Source: Alphaproteobacteria bacterium
GTDB lineage: Bacteria > Pseudomonadota > Alphaproteobacteria > Micavibrionales > Micavibrionaceae
DNA: 64,000 nucleotides
Assembly: GCA_030427385.1 (NCBI GenBank)
Contig: JAUHWR010000001.1
Location: 930,001-994,000, forward strand
Reading direction: 5' to 3'
Shown here: positions 45,149 through 52,131 of the stretch, one piece after another
How the letters are laid out: each line of letters opens with the position of its first letter
How positions within the stretch are numbered: position 1 is the stretch's first letter
Made by a program: the position numbers and the translations under genes
The notes under the pieces: model-generated
Databases searched by the model: none
Seen by the model: the letters and a program-made list of their open reading frames with translations, nothing else
Told to the model about the DNA's origin: nothing

Positions 45149-45901
45149 TTATTTTATTAAAATGCCTTGTCCGGTAGGTACTGTGTAAATCATCTTTGAT
45201 TTACTTTGGGCAAATGCATTCCACATAGCATATTGATCCTCATGCCCTTTGTATGCGTAATCATCAATTACTATCATTGCCGAGGGAGTGATTTTATCCC
45301 ATATGGACTCAATAACATCTTTTTCATATTGCGCGTTATTTAAATCAATCGAGACGTATGCAATTTTTTTTATCTCTACATCTTCAAGAGATTTTGGCAG
45401 CATTCCTTTAACCATCTCAACATTTTCATACTTTGAAAAGGTCTCTTTTACAAGATGATAGCAATCAAAATACGTATGGTTGTTGTGATGTTCAGCTATT
45501 TTTATTTCTGAATTAGTCATATTTTTACTTATCGGAATACCTTCGTAAGTATCAAACAAATAGAACTTTTTATTTTCTTTCTCAAAGTTAAGGTACTTAC
45601 ATATCGTTGATGAAAGCAATGCCGTATGAACACCAAATTCTACAAAATCTCCCTCTAATGTTAGTCCATGCTTAGCGGCAAAGCATGCCAAATGAGCTTG
45701 CCATCTAAAATCAGGGACATTATTTTTCCAACCCTCTTTGTTTCTTGATAATGAATAATTCCAAGCATCAACAAAGTCTGCGTCTTGCATAAAGGAAATA
45801 TTTTTATTTCTAACTGCAAAGCCAGTCCCTTTGTAGGTTACATTTCTCAATGATTCTTTTACACCCAGAAACTTGGAAAGCTTTTTTATATATTTTTTCA
45901 T
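45149..45901 (-). CDS. TylF/macrocin O-methyltransferase-like protein, probable cargo gene
   Basis: 250 residues of the TylF-type class I SAM methyltransferase fold: LEGDFVEFGVHTALLSSTICKYL (SAM-binding motif I), KKFYLFDTYEGIPISK, EMVKGMLPKSLEDVEIKKIAYVSIDLNNAQYEKDVIESIWDKI and MIVIDDYAYKGHEDQY (metal-binding acids). Relatives methylate sugars, often in surface polysaccharides or antibiotics. It is more AT-rich than its neighbours, has a TATAAT upstream (45950-45955, complement) and its own terminator, so it looks like a gene expressed from the prophage. Confidence 0.82.
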   Translation of the reverse strand: MKKYIKKLSKFLGVKESLRNVTYKGTGFAVRNKNISFMQDADFVDAWNYSLSRNKEGWKNNVPDFRWQAHLACFAAKHGLTLEGDFVEFGVHTALLSSTICKYLNFEKENKKFYLFDTYEGIPISKNMTNSEIKIAEHHNNHTYFDCYHLVKETFSKYENVEMVKGMLPKSLEDVEIKKIAYVSIDLNNAQYEKDVIESIWDKITPSAMIVIDDYAYKGHEDQYAMWNAFAQSKSKMIYTVPTGQGILIK

Positions 45902-45949
45902 GTGGAAATCTCTTTAACTTTTAAATTATGTTCTTGCAATGTTCTACAC

Positions 45950-45955
45950 ATTATA
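45950..45955 (-). promoter_or_regulatory. Candidate -10 element of the TylF-type gene
   Basis: A perfect TATAAT on the minus strand in the sequence GTATAATGTG, about 50 bp before the gene start. No good -35 element is seen at 16-18 bp, so this is a weak prediction. Confidence 0.3.
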
Positions 45956-46081
45956 CTTAACTACAATATCACTTATTGTTAATAATTTGTTAATACGTTA
46001 TGGCGCAAAACTATTTTTATTACAAGAAATGTAGAAAGGGAAACAGAATGTTGCATAAGATTTGGTTGCGTTGTTATTTGT

Positions 46082-46546
46082 TTATTTTAAGGGCGGATTT
46101 TTATTTTTCCTCGAAGAAATTTGAGAAGAAATTGAATCTATTTTATGTGCTTTACTCGCAAGAGCATCCGCATCTTCTTCCAAAGATTTCGCCTCTTTTG
46201 ATAAATCGCGTATTGAACGCATCCTTTCCTTTACAATATCCCTTTCTCTTTCGGAAAGTGAAAAATATAGTTCCGCAAAATCTTCATCTCCAAGAACATC
46301 TATAGCAACATCTTCTTTAGAATGAAAAAGCTGCCAAGGTTTGAAATTATAGAACCTTGCAAAGCCATCCAAGTGATGAATATTGAGTGTTTTTTTACCG
46401 CCTAATAATTCAGATATATAGCCTGGCTGATGCCCTAACTCATCGGCTAACTGAACTTGATCGCCTCTTTTTAAGACAGAATTCATGCGCTCTCTGAACT
46501 TGCTGGCTATATCTTCTCTCATTGCGAAAGTATTAAATAAATACAT
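46082..46546 (-). CDS. Prophage repressor-like XRE helix-turn-helix protein
   Basis: 154 residues from the ATG at 46546, preferred over one at 46558 because GGAG lies 6 bases before it. The N-terminal HTH (VLKRGDQVQLADELGHQPGYISELLGGKKTLNIHHLDGFARFYNF) is a Cro/CI-type domain. The C-terminal half is charged helix (ERERDIVKERMRSIRDLSKEAKSLEEDADALA) with no LexA/S24 peptidase, so it is not the self-cleaving type. Divergent from the Cro-like gene across the operator region, it should be the maintenance repressor. Confidence 0.83.
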   Translation of the reverse strand: MYLFNTFAMREDIASKFRERMNSVLKRGDQVQLADELGHQPGYISELLGGKKTLNIHHLDGFARFYNFKPWQLFHSKEDVAIDVLGDEDFAELYFSLSERERDIVKERMRSIRDLSKEAKSLEEDADALASKAHKIDSISSQISSRKNKNPPLK

Positions 46547-46556
46547 CTTCTTCTCC

Positions 46557-46609
46557 ATATTCTGATAGAGAATATTTTGCTTGACGCTATGTTCTCTATG
46601 TGCGAACTT
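46557..46609 (+). promoter_or_regulatory. Rightward early promoter with two operator sites
   Basis: TTGACG (46581-46586), a 17-bp spacer and GAACTT (46604-46609, poor -10). Operator 1, GTTCTCTATGTGCGAAC (46591-46607), fills the spacer. Operator 2, ATATTCTGATAGAGAATAT (46557-46575), lies upstream with its centre about 33 bp away and overlaps the 5' end of the repressor transcript. The layout mirrors that of the leftward promoter. Confidence 0.75.
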
Positions 46610-46615
46610 TAATTT

Positions 46616-46816
46616 ATGAATTTCAGAGAATGGAGATTGCAGGCAGGCTTAACACTTCAGCACGTAGCTAAAGAGGTTAATTCTTCACCTTCCCACATAT
46701 CAGAAGTGGAAAGACGGATCAAAGCGGGTTCGTTCAATCTGCTATGCAGACTTTGTTCTATTACCAAGGGTCAAGTTACCCTTGAAAGTTTCAACCCTGC
46801 GCCAACAGGGAAGTAA
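46616..46816 (+). CDS. Cro-like XRE regulator, possibly from a leaderless mRNA
   Basis: 66 residues: FREWRLQAGLTLQHVAKEVNSSPSHISEVERRIKAGSFNLLCRLCSITKG is a compact XRE helix-turn-helix. Divergent from the repressor. There is no Shine-Dalgarno sequence, and the ATG is only 6 bp after the predicted -10, so the transcript may begin at or near the start codon. A role as the lytic-side Cro analogue is inferred from position. Confidence 0.8.
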   Translation: MNFREWRLQAGLTLQHVAKEVNSSPSHISEVERRIKAGSFNLLCRLCSITKGQVTLESFNPAPTGK

Positions 46817-46988
46817 AATGGCTCTCACGGATCGGGCGTCCTGCAAGACACCTTCTCCATGAGATAACCGAAACAAACCATGTGTGTCATAATTTGTCCT
46901 GAGAATCACATTTTAAGACACAAACTAAATCGCAAGTCAAGAAGTTATCCACAAGGATGACATAAAAAAATAAAATGTGAGGTTCCTT
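46817..46988. other. Gene-free gap with a single DnaA-box-like site
   Basis: No gene is supported in this about 170-bp stretch. It holds TTATCCACA (46945-46953), a perfect DnaA-box consensus, as the only notable feature. A single box does not make an origin, but it lies ahead of the replication genes. Confidence 0.35.
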
Positions 46989-47126
46989 ATGGAGAATAGA
47001 TATCCAGTTTTTCAATATCAAAACATTGAAATCACTAAGTCTGGTAAAGTTTATCGTGAAGGCGCGCGCATAACACCTTTTCTTGATGATAAGGGGTATT
47101 ACCGCATAGAGGGGCTTTTATCATGA
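46989..47126 (+). CDS. Small phage protein, 45 residues, NUMOD-like
   Basis: MENRYPVFQYQNIEITKSGKVYREG, followed by PFLDDKGYYRIEG. The pattern of a short strand pair with SGKVYR then GYYRI resembles the NUMOD4-type DNA-binding fragment of homing nucleases. GAGG lies 6 bases before the ATG and the stop overlaps the RusA start (ATGA), which supports translation. Confidence 0.58.
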   Translation: MENRYPVFQYQNIEITKSGKVYREGARITPFLDDKGYYRIEGLLS

Positions 47127-47518
47127 CCTTCAAAGAGTCCGACCTTCAAGGCAGAAATTATTTTCATTGCCTGTTACCAGTGCCGCCAACAACGAATAGC
47201 CTGTTTGCGACAAACTGGAAAACAAAGAAACGCTTTAAATCTAAGGGATATGAAGATTGGGAAGTTGAAGCCCTTCGCGCCTTCACAAGTCAATTCCCGC
47301 ATGGATACCCCACAATTAAGGGCAGGGCGCATGCACATTTTCGCTTTCATTTCAGTGCAGACCATAAGCGCGACATAGCCAACTTTGAAAAGGCTATCAC
47401 AGATTTTTTGGTCAACATGGATGTGATTGAAGATGATTGCTTGATTGACCGCATGGTTTTAGAACGCGCTGAAAAAGGCAACGGCGTTTACGTGACAATA
47501 TTTGAGGAGGGCGCATGA
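47123..47518 (+). CDS. rusA: RusA-family crossover junction endodeoxyribonuclease
   Basis: Resolves Holliday junctions in phage recombination. 131 residues with PVPPTTNSLFATNWKTKKRFKSKGYEDW at the start and the acidic cluster KRDIANFEKAITDFLVNMDVIEDDCLIDRMVLER, where the conserved Asp residues of RusA bind metal. Overlaps the next gene by 4 bp. Complements the Rad52-like pathway in the leftward arm. Confidence 0.9.
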   Translation: MTFKESDLQGRNYFHCLLPVPPTTNSLFATNWKTKKRFKSKGYEDWEVEALRAFTSQFPHGYPTIKGRAHAHFRFHFSADHKRDIANFEKAITDFLVNMDVIEDDCLIDRMVLERAEKGNGVYVTIFEEGA

Positions 47519-47997
47519 ACTTTTGGACACTAGAAGAAGATCAAATCCTTCATAAAATGTGGAACGCTGGCGCGAAGGTCAGAGAGATTGAAGTATTCTT
47601 GCCGGGAAGAAATAGAAATTCAATTATCAGTCGTGCCAAGCGGATTAATTTGCCGAAAAGAGCTAATCCGGTAAAGCGCGGCGTTACGCATTTCAATGAC
47701 CGGATCATCACAAAAAGAATATATCCGACGACTAATCCAAAAGATGTTCGTCAGGCGGCATTAGATGCTTGTCCAGAGGTTTTAATTCATTTCTGGGACT
47801 TGGACAATGACATGTGCCGATACATCCCCCATGAGGATCGTATGGCATGTGGGAGAACCTGCACAGGACGTAATCAATATTGCGATGAGCATATGGTTAT
47901 TTTATGCCCGAAGCCGACCAAGCGGAAGAAAAAAGGTGTGGATAGTGGTGATAAGTCAATAAATCTGCCAGTTAAACCTATTATGGGTGGGGTCTGA
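47515..47997 (+). CDS. GcrA-like regulator encoded by the prophage
   Basis: 160 residues. The N-terminus FWTLEEDQILHKMWNAGAKVREIEVFLPGRNRNSIISRAKRINLPKR matches the DNA-binding helix-turn-helix of GcrA (SWT-RVELLKKLW-G-SAS-IA). The C-terminal CRYIPHEDRMACGRTCTGRNQYCDEHM matches the GcrA tail (CRWPIG...FCG...YCEHH). GcrA is a sigma70 co-regulator of the alphaproteobacterial cell cycle that acts with m6A-methylated GANTC sites. The phage copy could redirect host transcription; this is inferred. Confidence 0.78.
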   Translation: MNFWTLEEDQILHKMWNAGAKVREIEVFLPGRNRNSIISRAKRINLPKRANPVKRGVTHFNDRIITKRIYPTTNPKDVRQAALDACPEVLIHFWDLDNDMCRYIPHEDRMACGRTCTGRNQYCDEHMVILCPKPTKRKKKGVDSGDKSINLPVKPIMGGV

Positions 47998-47998
47998 A

Positions 47999-48076
47999 AT
48001 GGTAAAATCACTTAAAGAAATTATTCAGGAATTAGTCGAAAGACAAACGATATTACAGGGCGGTCAAGATGAGTAA
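47999..48076 (+). CDS. Possible 25-residue coupled peptide
   Basis: MVKSLKEIIQELVERQTILQ..., between the GcrA-like and replication genes. GGGG lies upstream, and its stop overlaps the next start by 8 bp. Helical. Too short to be sure. Confidence 0.35.
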   Translation: MVKSLKEIIQELVERQTILQGGQDE

Positions 48077-48749
48077 AAACAGCTATTACTTGATGTATAG
48101 AGGATGGTCAGATGGTGATTGTTTTGCCGATGAAATTTATACCGAAAGAGAGGCTTTTCATTGGTTAATTTCTAATGCCGTTTGGCAAGAAAAAAAGGAA
48201 ATTTCTATTAAAGGAAATCCCATAATATTGAAGCGCGGACAACTGAGTTATGCAATTAGATTTATGGCAAGTGCATGGGGTTGGCATCGTAGTCGAGTCG
48301 CACGTTACATAGAAAAACTTAAGAAGTGGCAAAAAATCGAGACAAACACCGAGACAGGACAAATCATTATAACCCTATGTAATTACAATAAATATCAGGA
48401 TTGCAAAAATATAATCAAGACAAGAAACGAGACAAGAGCGAGACAAGAGCGAGACAAGAGCGAGACAAATAATAATACAATCAATACAAGAATAAATACA
48501 ATTAATATAAACGGGGATGATTGCCCCGAAGATGTAACCCCACAAACATGGCAAGAATTTAAAGAATTACGGAAAAAGAAAAAAGCTCCCGTAACAAACC
48601 TTGTTATTTCCAGAATGAGAACACAGGCACAAAAAGCAAATTGGAGTTTAGAGGAGGCGGTTCAAGAAACTGTTTATCGTGGGTGGCAAAGTTTCAATGC
48701 AGACTGGGTTGAGAAAAAGGGGATGAGAAATGGCTATCAAGGAATGTGA
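48069..48749 (+). CDS. Phage replication initiation-like helix-turn-helix protein
   Basis: 226 residues. The N-terminal half (YYLMYRGWSDGDCFADEIYTEREAFHWLI; LSYAIRFMASAWGWHRSRVARYIEKLKKWQKIE) is a winged helix-turn-helix like DnaD- and lambda O-type replication proteins. A charged, repeat-rich linker (TRNETRARQERDKSETN) is followed by a DnaT/DnaD-like helical end (WQEFKELRKKKKAPVTNLVISRMRTQAQKANWSLEEAVQ). The linker DNA carries 11-bp direct repeats that look like iterons. It precedes the primase-helicase genes. Confidence 0.75.
   Translation: MSKNSYYLMYRGWSDGDCFADEIYTEREAFHWLISNAVWQEKKEISIKGNPIILKRGQLSYAIRFMASAWGWHRSRVARYIEKLKKWQKIETNTETGQIIITLCNYNKYQDCKNIIKTRNETRARQERDKSETNNNTINTRINTININGDDCPEDVTPQTWQEFKELRKKKKAPVTNLVISRMRTQAQKANWSLEEAVQETVYRGWQSFNADWVEKKGMRNGYQGM
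48338..48468 (+). repeat. CGAGACA-based direct repeats, candidate replication iterons
   Basis: CGAGACAAGAG repeats exactly three times and then partially (48428-48468, 11-bp period), with two looser copies 80 bp upstream (CGAGACAAACAC at 48338, CGAGACAGGACA at 48350). The period is not a multiple of three, so the protein sequence is not repetitive, which points to selection at DNA level. The position inside the replication gene recalls lambda oriO iterons. Confidence 0.6.
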
Positions 48750-49011
48750 GAGAGTTTTAAGGCATATCGGCAATAGGCAAGGCCATTTTAGAACAACTTG
48801 CCCAGAATGTTCACCAAATCGGAGAAAAAAAAATGACAGATGTTTATCAATCGAGCGCAAGGGATCAGAAGTCGTCTGGTGTTGTCACCACTGCGGCTAT
48901 AAAGGCGGCGGCTTTCCTGAAAGAGAGGGGAATAACCCCCGAGATAGCGGAGGAGTATGGTTTAAACGAGCTAAACGGCGCTTTGCTTATTCCATACCGC
49001 AAGAACGGTGA
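48730..49011 (+). CDS. Zinc-binding domain of a T7 gp4-type primase, out of frame with the helicase
   Basis: 93 residues. Residues about 10-60 form a C4 zinc ribbon (TTCPECSPNRRKKNDRCLSI, then VVWCCHHCGYKGG) like that of T7 gp4-type primases. The rest reads into the helicase gene in another frame and looks non-functional. The start has GGGG upstream and overlaps the replication gene stop. Either a separate short zinc protein is made, or frameshifting joins it to the TOPRIM-helicase. Confidence 0.68.
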   Translation: MAIKECERVLRHIGNRQGHFRTTCPECSPNRRKKNDRCLSIERKGSEVVWCCHHCGYKGGGFPEREGNNPRDSGGVWFKRAKRRFAYSIPQER

Positions 49012-50278
49012 GATTAAAAATAGAAAATTCAGGGCAATTCATGAAAAGAAATTTTGGCAGGATGGTGGAAAGCAGTTTGTCTGGAATTACGATTGTCTAA
49101 CCGCCCAGCCTTACGAAGAACCCTTGATTATTACCGAGGGGGAATTTGATGCGCTGTCTGCAATTCAGGTAGGATTTAAGAAAACCATTTCAATCCCTAA
49201 TGGGGGAAGTGAAGGTGAGCCAAATATTTCATGGCTCTACGATATTGAGGGTTTAATCGGCGCAGAAGTAATCTTGGCATTTGATAACGACGATGTTGGT
49301 TTTTCTTTGCTCGAAGCAGTTTCAAACTTCTTAGGCAAGGCGCGTTGTAAATGGGTTAAATATCCAAAAGGCTGTAAAGATTTAAACGATGCTTTGAAGA
49401 AATACGGTAATGAAGGGGTTAGGCAGTCAATCATAAATGCTAAATGGGTTGATGTAAAAGGGGCGTATAAAATGTCCGATCTTATGCCGCTTCCGTACCG
49501 TAAACCAATGCTATCAGGAATGGGGCAAATTGATAATCATATCCGGTTGAGGTTTGGTGATTTTTCGGTATTAACAGGCGTTCCCGGTCATGGGAAAACA
49601 ACTTTTATTAATGATTTTATCAATAGAATTTTGGAAAGGTACGATCTGAAAGCATGCTTTGCGTCATTGGAAAACCCGCCCCAAACAGACCATAAGCGTA
49701 TGCTTAGAACGTGGAAATCTGAAAAATTAGAAAAATATATGAGCGACGAAGAAAAGGCTGCGGCAGATGAATGGATAGATAAAAAATATATGTTCATTGT
49801 TCCAGACGATGATGATGAAGTTACTATGGAATGGCTCTTAGAGCGCATGGAAACAGTTGTCTTAAGGCATGGAGTTAAAATCATAGTTATCGACCCTTGG
49901 AATGAAATGCACCACCAGAGGGACAAGGGCGAGACTATCACGGAATACACAGGCAAGGCGATTATGCTTTTAAAGTCTTTTGCTAAATCAAGGGGTGTTC
50001 ATGTGATGGTTGTTGCACATCCCTCCAAGCCCTCCAGAGATAAAAACGGCAATTACCCTATACCAAACCTTTATGACATATCAGACTCGCAGCATTGGGC
50101 AAATAAAGCTGATTTAGGGATTGTTGTTTATCGCGGAGAAGAAGGTGATTCTGTAAGAACGGTTAAGTCTAGGCATCATACAGAAATAGGAAATGTTGGT
50201 GTTGTTGATATTCTTTATTGCCCTGAAAATGGACGTTTCCAATGTGTTGATAACAGCGTTTTGAATGGGAGAAGGTAA
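48833..50278 (+). CDS. TOPRIM-helicase (T7 gp4/Twinkle-type primase-helicase without zinc domain)
   Basis: 481 residues. FLKERGITPEIAEEYGLNELNGALLIPY opens the primase part; the TOPRIM acids are in LIITEGEFDALSAIQ and VILAFDNDDVG, with GCKDLNDAL. The DnaB-type helicase follows with Walker A LTGVPGHGKTTFINDF (about residue 250), Walker B IIVIDPWNEMHH and an end motif VKSRHHTEIG. GGAGA lies 9 bases before the ATG, which follows an A9 run, so independent initiation is plausible, as for T7 gp4B. Confidence 0.88.
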   Translation: MTDVYQSSARDQKSSGVVTTAAIKAAAFLKERGITPEIAEEYGLNELNGALLIPYRKNGEIKNRKFRAIHEKKFWQDGGKQFVWNYDCLTAQPYEEPLIITEGEFDALSAIQVGFKKTISIPNGGSEGEPNISWLYDIEGLIGAEVILAFDNDDVGFSLLEAVSNFLGKARCKWVKYPKGCKDLNDALKKYGNEGVRQSIINAKWVDVKGAYKMSDLMPLPYRKPMLSGMGQIDNHIRLRFGDFSVLTGVPGHGKTTFINDFINRILERYDLKACFASLENPPQTDHKRMLRTWKSEKLEKYMSDEEKAAADEWIDKKYMFIVPDDDDEVTMEWLLERMETVVLRHGVKIIVIDPWNEMHHQRDKGETITEYTGKAIMLLKSFAKSRGVHVMVVAHPSKPSRDKNGNYPIPNLYDISDSQHWANKADLGIVVYRGEEGDSVRTVKSRHHTEIGNVGVVDILYCPENGRFQCVDNSVLNGRR

Positions 50279-50379
50279 TGCACTATTTACAGAAAATAAA
50301 CAAAGCCCGCAGCAGTAGTAATCGCGATCTAATCGGCGACCACACAAGCATAATGAATTTAACCAAGGAGAAGACGTGA
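50278..50379 (+). CDS. Possible 33-residue coupled peptide
   Basis: MHYLQKINKARSSSNRDLIG..., with TAATG overlap to the helicase stop and GTGA overlap to the next start. Coupling at both ends is the only support. Confidence 0.35.
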   Translation: MHYLQKINKARSSSNRDLIGDHTSIMNLTKEKT

Positions 50380-50945
50380 GCAAAGACGCACTATTGGAAG
50401 TCACAGGACAAAAGCACCGCGATAAGTATCATGGGCTTTCATTAGTGCACCAAAAGCTCATGGCAGGGCGTACCCGCGAAGTGTGCCTGCGTGATCGTGC
50501 CATGAAGTGGTTGAATAATTGCCCCGCTGAATATGAAAGCGCGTTGAATGAAATAGAGGAAGCTTGGAAATTGGAGGGACGTTACTCACCATCAACAAAA
50601 GGCATGAATTATAATAATTCCAGATCAAAGGTAACAGGCGGACATCCTGATTTAAACAGCGCACAACAAAAGATATTGGATGAGTATATAAAATTTTATT
50701 TCCAAATGAAACGTGACCATGAAAGGGCGTTTAATGCTTTTTTATTAGTGTTTAAAGACGGTAAAACATTTACCGACACCGATATTAATGTCCGTGCAAG
50801 AAAAGGCTCTACAATGGGATTTTGCTCTTTGATTTTAAAGTCATACTGTAAGCATAAAGGGTGGGAAGTTTCAGAAAACAGAACCCGCAAGCCTGATTAT
50901 AAATTGCGAGACGGTGAAAAAGCAAAATCACCAAGAAAAATATAA
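50376..50945 (+). CDS. Hypothetical phage protein, 189 residues
   Basis: Starts with GTG at 50376, supported by AAGGAG 6 bases upstream. MSKDALLEVTGQKHRDKYHGLSL, then two helical segments (DEYIKFYFQMKRDHERAFNAFLLVFKDG), and a basic end KGWEVSENRTRKPDYKLRDG. The position after replication genes and before terminase suggests a late regulator or antiterminator, but this is only positional. Confidence 0.65.
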   Translation: MSKDALLEVTGQKHRDKYHGLSLVHQKLMAGRTREVCLRDRAMKWLNNCPAEYESALNEIEEAWKLEGRYSPSTKGMNYNNSRSKVTGGHPDLNSAQQKILDEYIKFYFQMKRDHERAFNAFLLVFKDGKTFTDTDINVRARKGSTMGFCSLILKSYCKHKGWEVSENRTRKPDYKLRDGEKAKSPRKI

Positions 50946-50974
50946 TTGACGAATGAGTATTTAAGAGCTATCAT
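50946..50974 (+). promoter_or_regulatory. Strong sigma70-type promoter before the late region
   Basis: TTGACG (50946-50951), 17-bp spacer, TATCAT (50969-50974), reading toward the terminase. The expected start near 50982 coincides with the first base pair of the inverted repeat at 50983-51053. Confidence 0.65.
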
Positions 50975-50982
50975 TTTGATAT

Positions 50983-51053
50983 GGTGCAGTATTGCGCCTG
51001 ATAATATTTAACCTTTGGGAAGAGTAGAATCACGTTACAACGCAATACGCACC
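50983..51053 (+). ncRNA. Possible structured leader or small RNA
   Basis: GGTGCAGTATTGCG (50983-50996) is the near-perfect complement of CGCAATACGCACC (51041-51053), with one bulged A and a 44-nt loop. It begins about where transcription from the promoter at 50946 would start. No T tract follows. It could be an RNA leader, a cos-like site or a protein-binding dyad. Confidence 0.4.
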
Positions 51054-51055
51054 AA

Positions 51056-51274
51056 TCAATACTCACCAGTTTCAAGTTGTCTGTAAAATCGTCTTAGGTC
51101 TTTAGCGTTTAACCGCGACCATTCAGGCCATGGCGTTTGATCGGCTATATTATCAATATCATTCGCAAGCTTGAGAATATCTTCACGAACCTGCCTGATA
51201 TCTTTAGGAACGCGGCCTTTTCCTGATGGGAAATGCTTAATATCGGCGCAAGGCGGTTTTAGTTCTTTAACCAT
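51056..51274 (-). CDS. Possible small protein on the opposite strand
   Basis: 72 residues from MVKELKPPCADIKHFPSGKGRVPKD, with helical end (QVREDILKLANDIDNIADQTPWPEWSRLNAKDLRRFYRQL). Composition looks like a real protein, but it opposes its neighbours and no ribosome binding site is seen. Confidence 0.35.
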   Translation of the reverse strand: MVKELKPPCADIKHFPSGKGRVPKDIRQVREDILKLANDIDNIADQTPWPEWSRLNAKDLRRFYRQLETGEY

Positions 51275-51313
51275 AAAAACAAATAACATTAATTAAATTA
51301 AAGGTAAATCATT

Positions 51314-51634
51314 ATGGCTGACTTAGTTATCGAGATGTATTCGCAGATTGTTGAGAGTGGCAATGATGATATACCAGTCCCCGCAGGACATTTGGGGAAT
51401 CTTGTGATTGAAACCATAGGCGCAACAGCACAACGCACAAGTGCTGATTTTAAATCAGGAACAAAGTTTATAAATATTTCAACGGACGATACGGCAGATG
51501 TATTTTTCAAGCTTGGTGATGAGACAGTAATAGCAACAACAGATGCAACAGGCGGCTCACGCCCTTTACGCGGAGGTGATTCATTGCGTGCGATTGGTAT
51601 AGACGGACATACAAGGCTTTCGGTAATTAAGTAG
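51314..51634 (+). CDS. Phage protein of unknown function, possibly structural
   Basis: 106 residues, strand-rich (ADLVIEMYSQIVESGNDDIPVPAGHLGNLVIET; FINISTDDTADVFFKLGDETVIATTDATGGSRPLRGGDSLRAIGIDGH). It looks like a small decoration or beta-sandwich capsid protein, which is inference. Precedes terminase. Confidence 0.6.
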   Translation: MADLVIEMYSQIVESGNDDIPVPAGHLGNLVIETIGATAQRTSADFKSGTKFINISTDDTADVFFKLGDETVIATTDATGGSRPLRGGDSLRAIGIDGHTRLSVIK

Positions 51635-51645
51635 ATGTATAATAG

Positions 51646-52131
51646 ATGGCAGAAAAAAAAGGACGCCCAACAAGATACACAAAGGCAATAGCTGAAAAAA
51701 TATGCATAGCCCTTATGGAAGGAAAAAGTCTTAGACGTATATGTTCAGAAGATGAAGACCTTCCAGACGAAAGTACAATTAGGAAGTGGGCTTATAAAGA
51801 TTTAAATGGTTTTTATCCGCAATACGCACGCGCACGCGACATAGGTATTGACTCGATGGTTGATGAAACCCTTGATATTGCGGACGATGGCACGAATGAC
51901 TGGCAAGATCGACTTAGTGATACTGGAGAAGTTATAGGAGAGCAACTTAACCATGAGCATGTTCAAAGGTCACGACTAAGAATTGACACGCGGAAATGGT
52001 ATGTTTCCAAGATAGCGCCGAATAGGTACGGCAATAAAATAGAACAACAACATTCAGCCGAAGAAGATGTTCCTGATGATTATTCAGGCTTAACGGTTGA
52101 TGAAACCCCGCCCGATGCGACAGTCCTTTAA
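51646..52131 (+). CDS. Terminase small subunit
   Basis: 161 residues of the phage terminase small-subunit type: helix-turn-helix GRPTRYTKAIAEKICIALMEGKSLRRICSEDEDLPDESTIRKWAYKD, then RARDIGIDSMVDETLDIADDG and HEHVQRSRLRIDTRKWYVSKIAPNRYGNKI, which are the family's hallmarks. It recognises phage DNA to start packaging. Overlaps the large subunit start by about 30 bp. Confidence 0.87.
   Translation: MAEKKGRPTRYTKAIAEKICIALMEGKSLRRICSEDEDLPDESTIRKWAYKDLNGFYPQYARARDIGIDSMVDETLDIADDGTNDWQDRLSDTGEVIGEQLNHEHVQRSRLRIDTRKWYVSKIAPNRYGNKIEQQHSAEEDVPDDYSGLTVDETPPDATVL

Noticed and set aside
46000-46305. Rightward open frame opposite the repressor gene
   Set aside because: Antisense shadow of the repressor; no ribosome binding site and poor protein composition.
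46945-46953. DnaA box as an origin of replication
   Set aside because: A single site without AT-rich repeats or further boxes; noted only as part of the gap.
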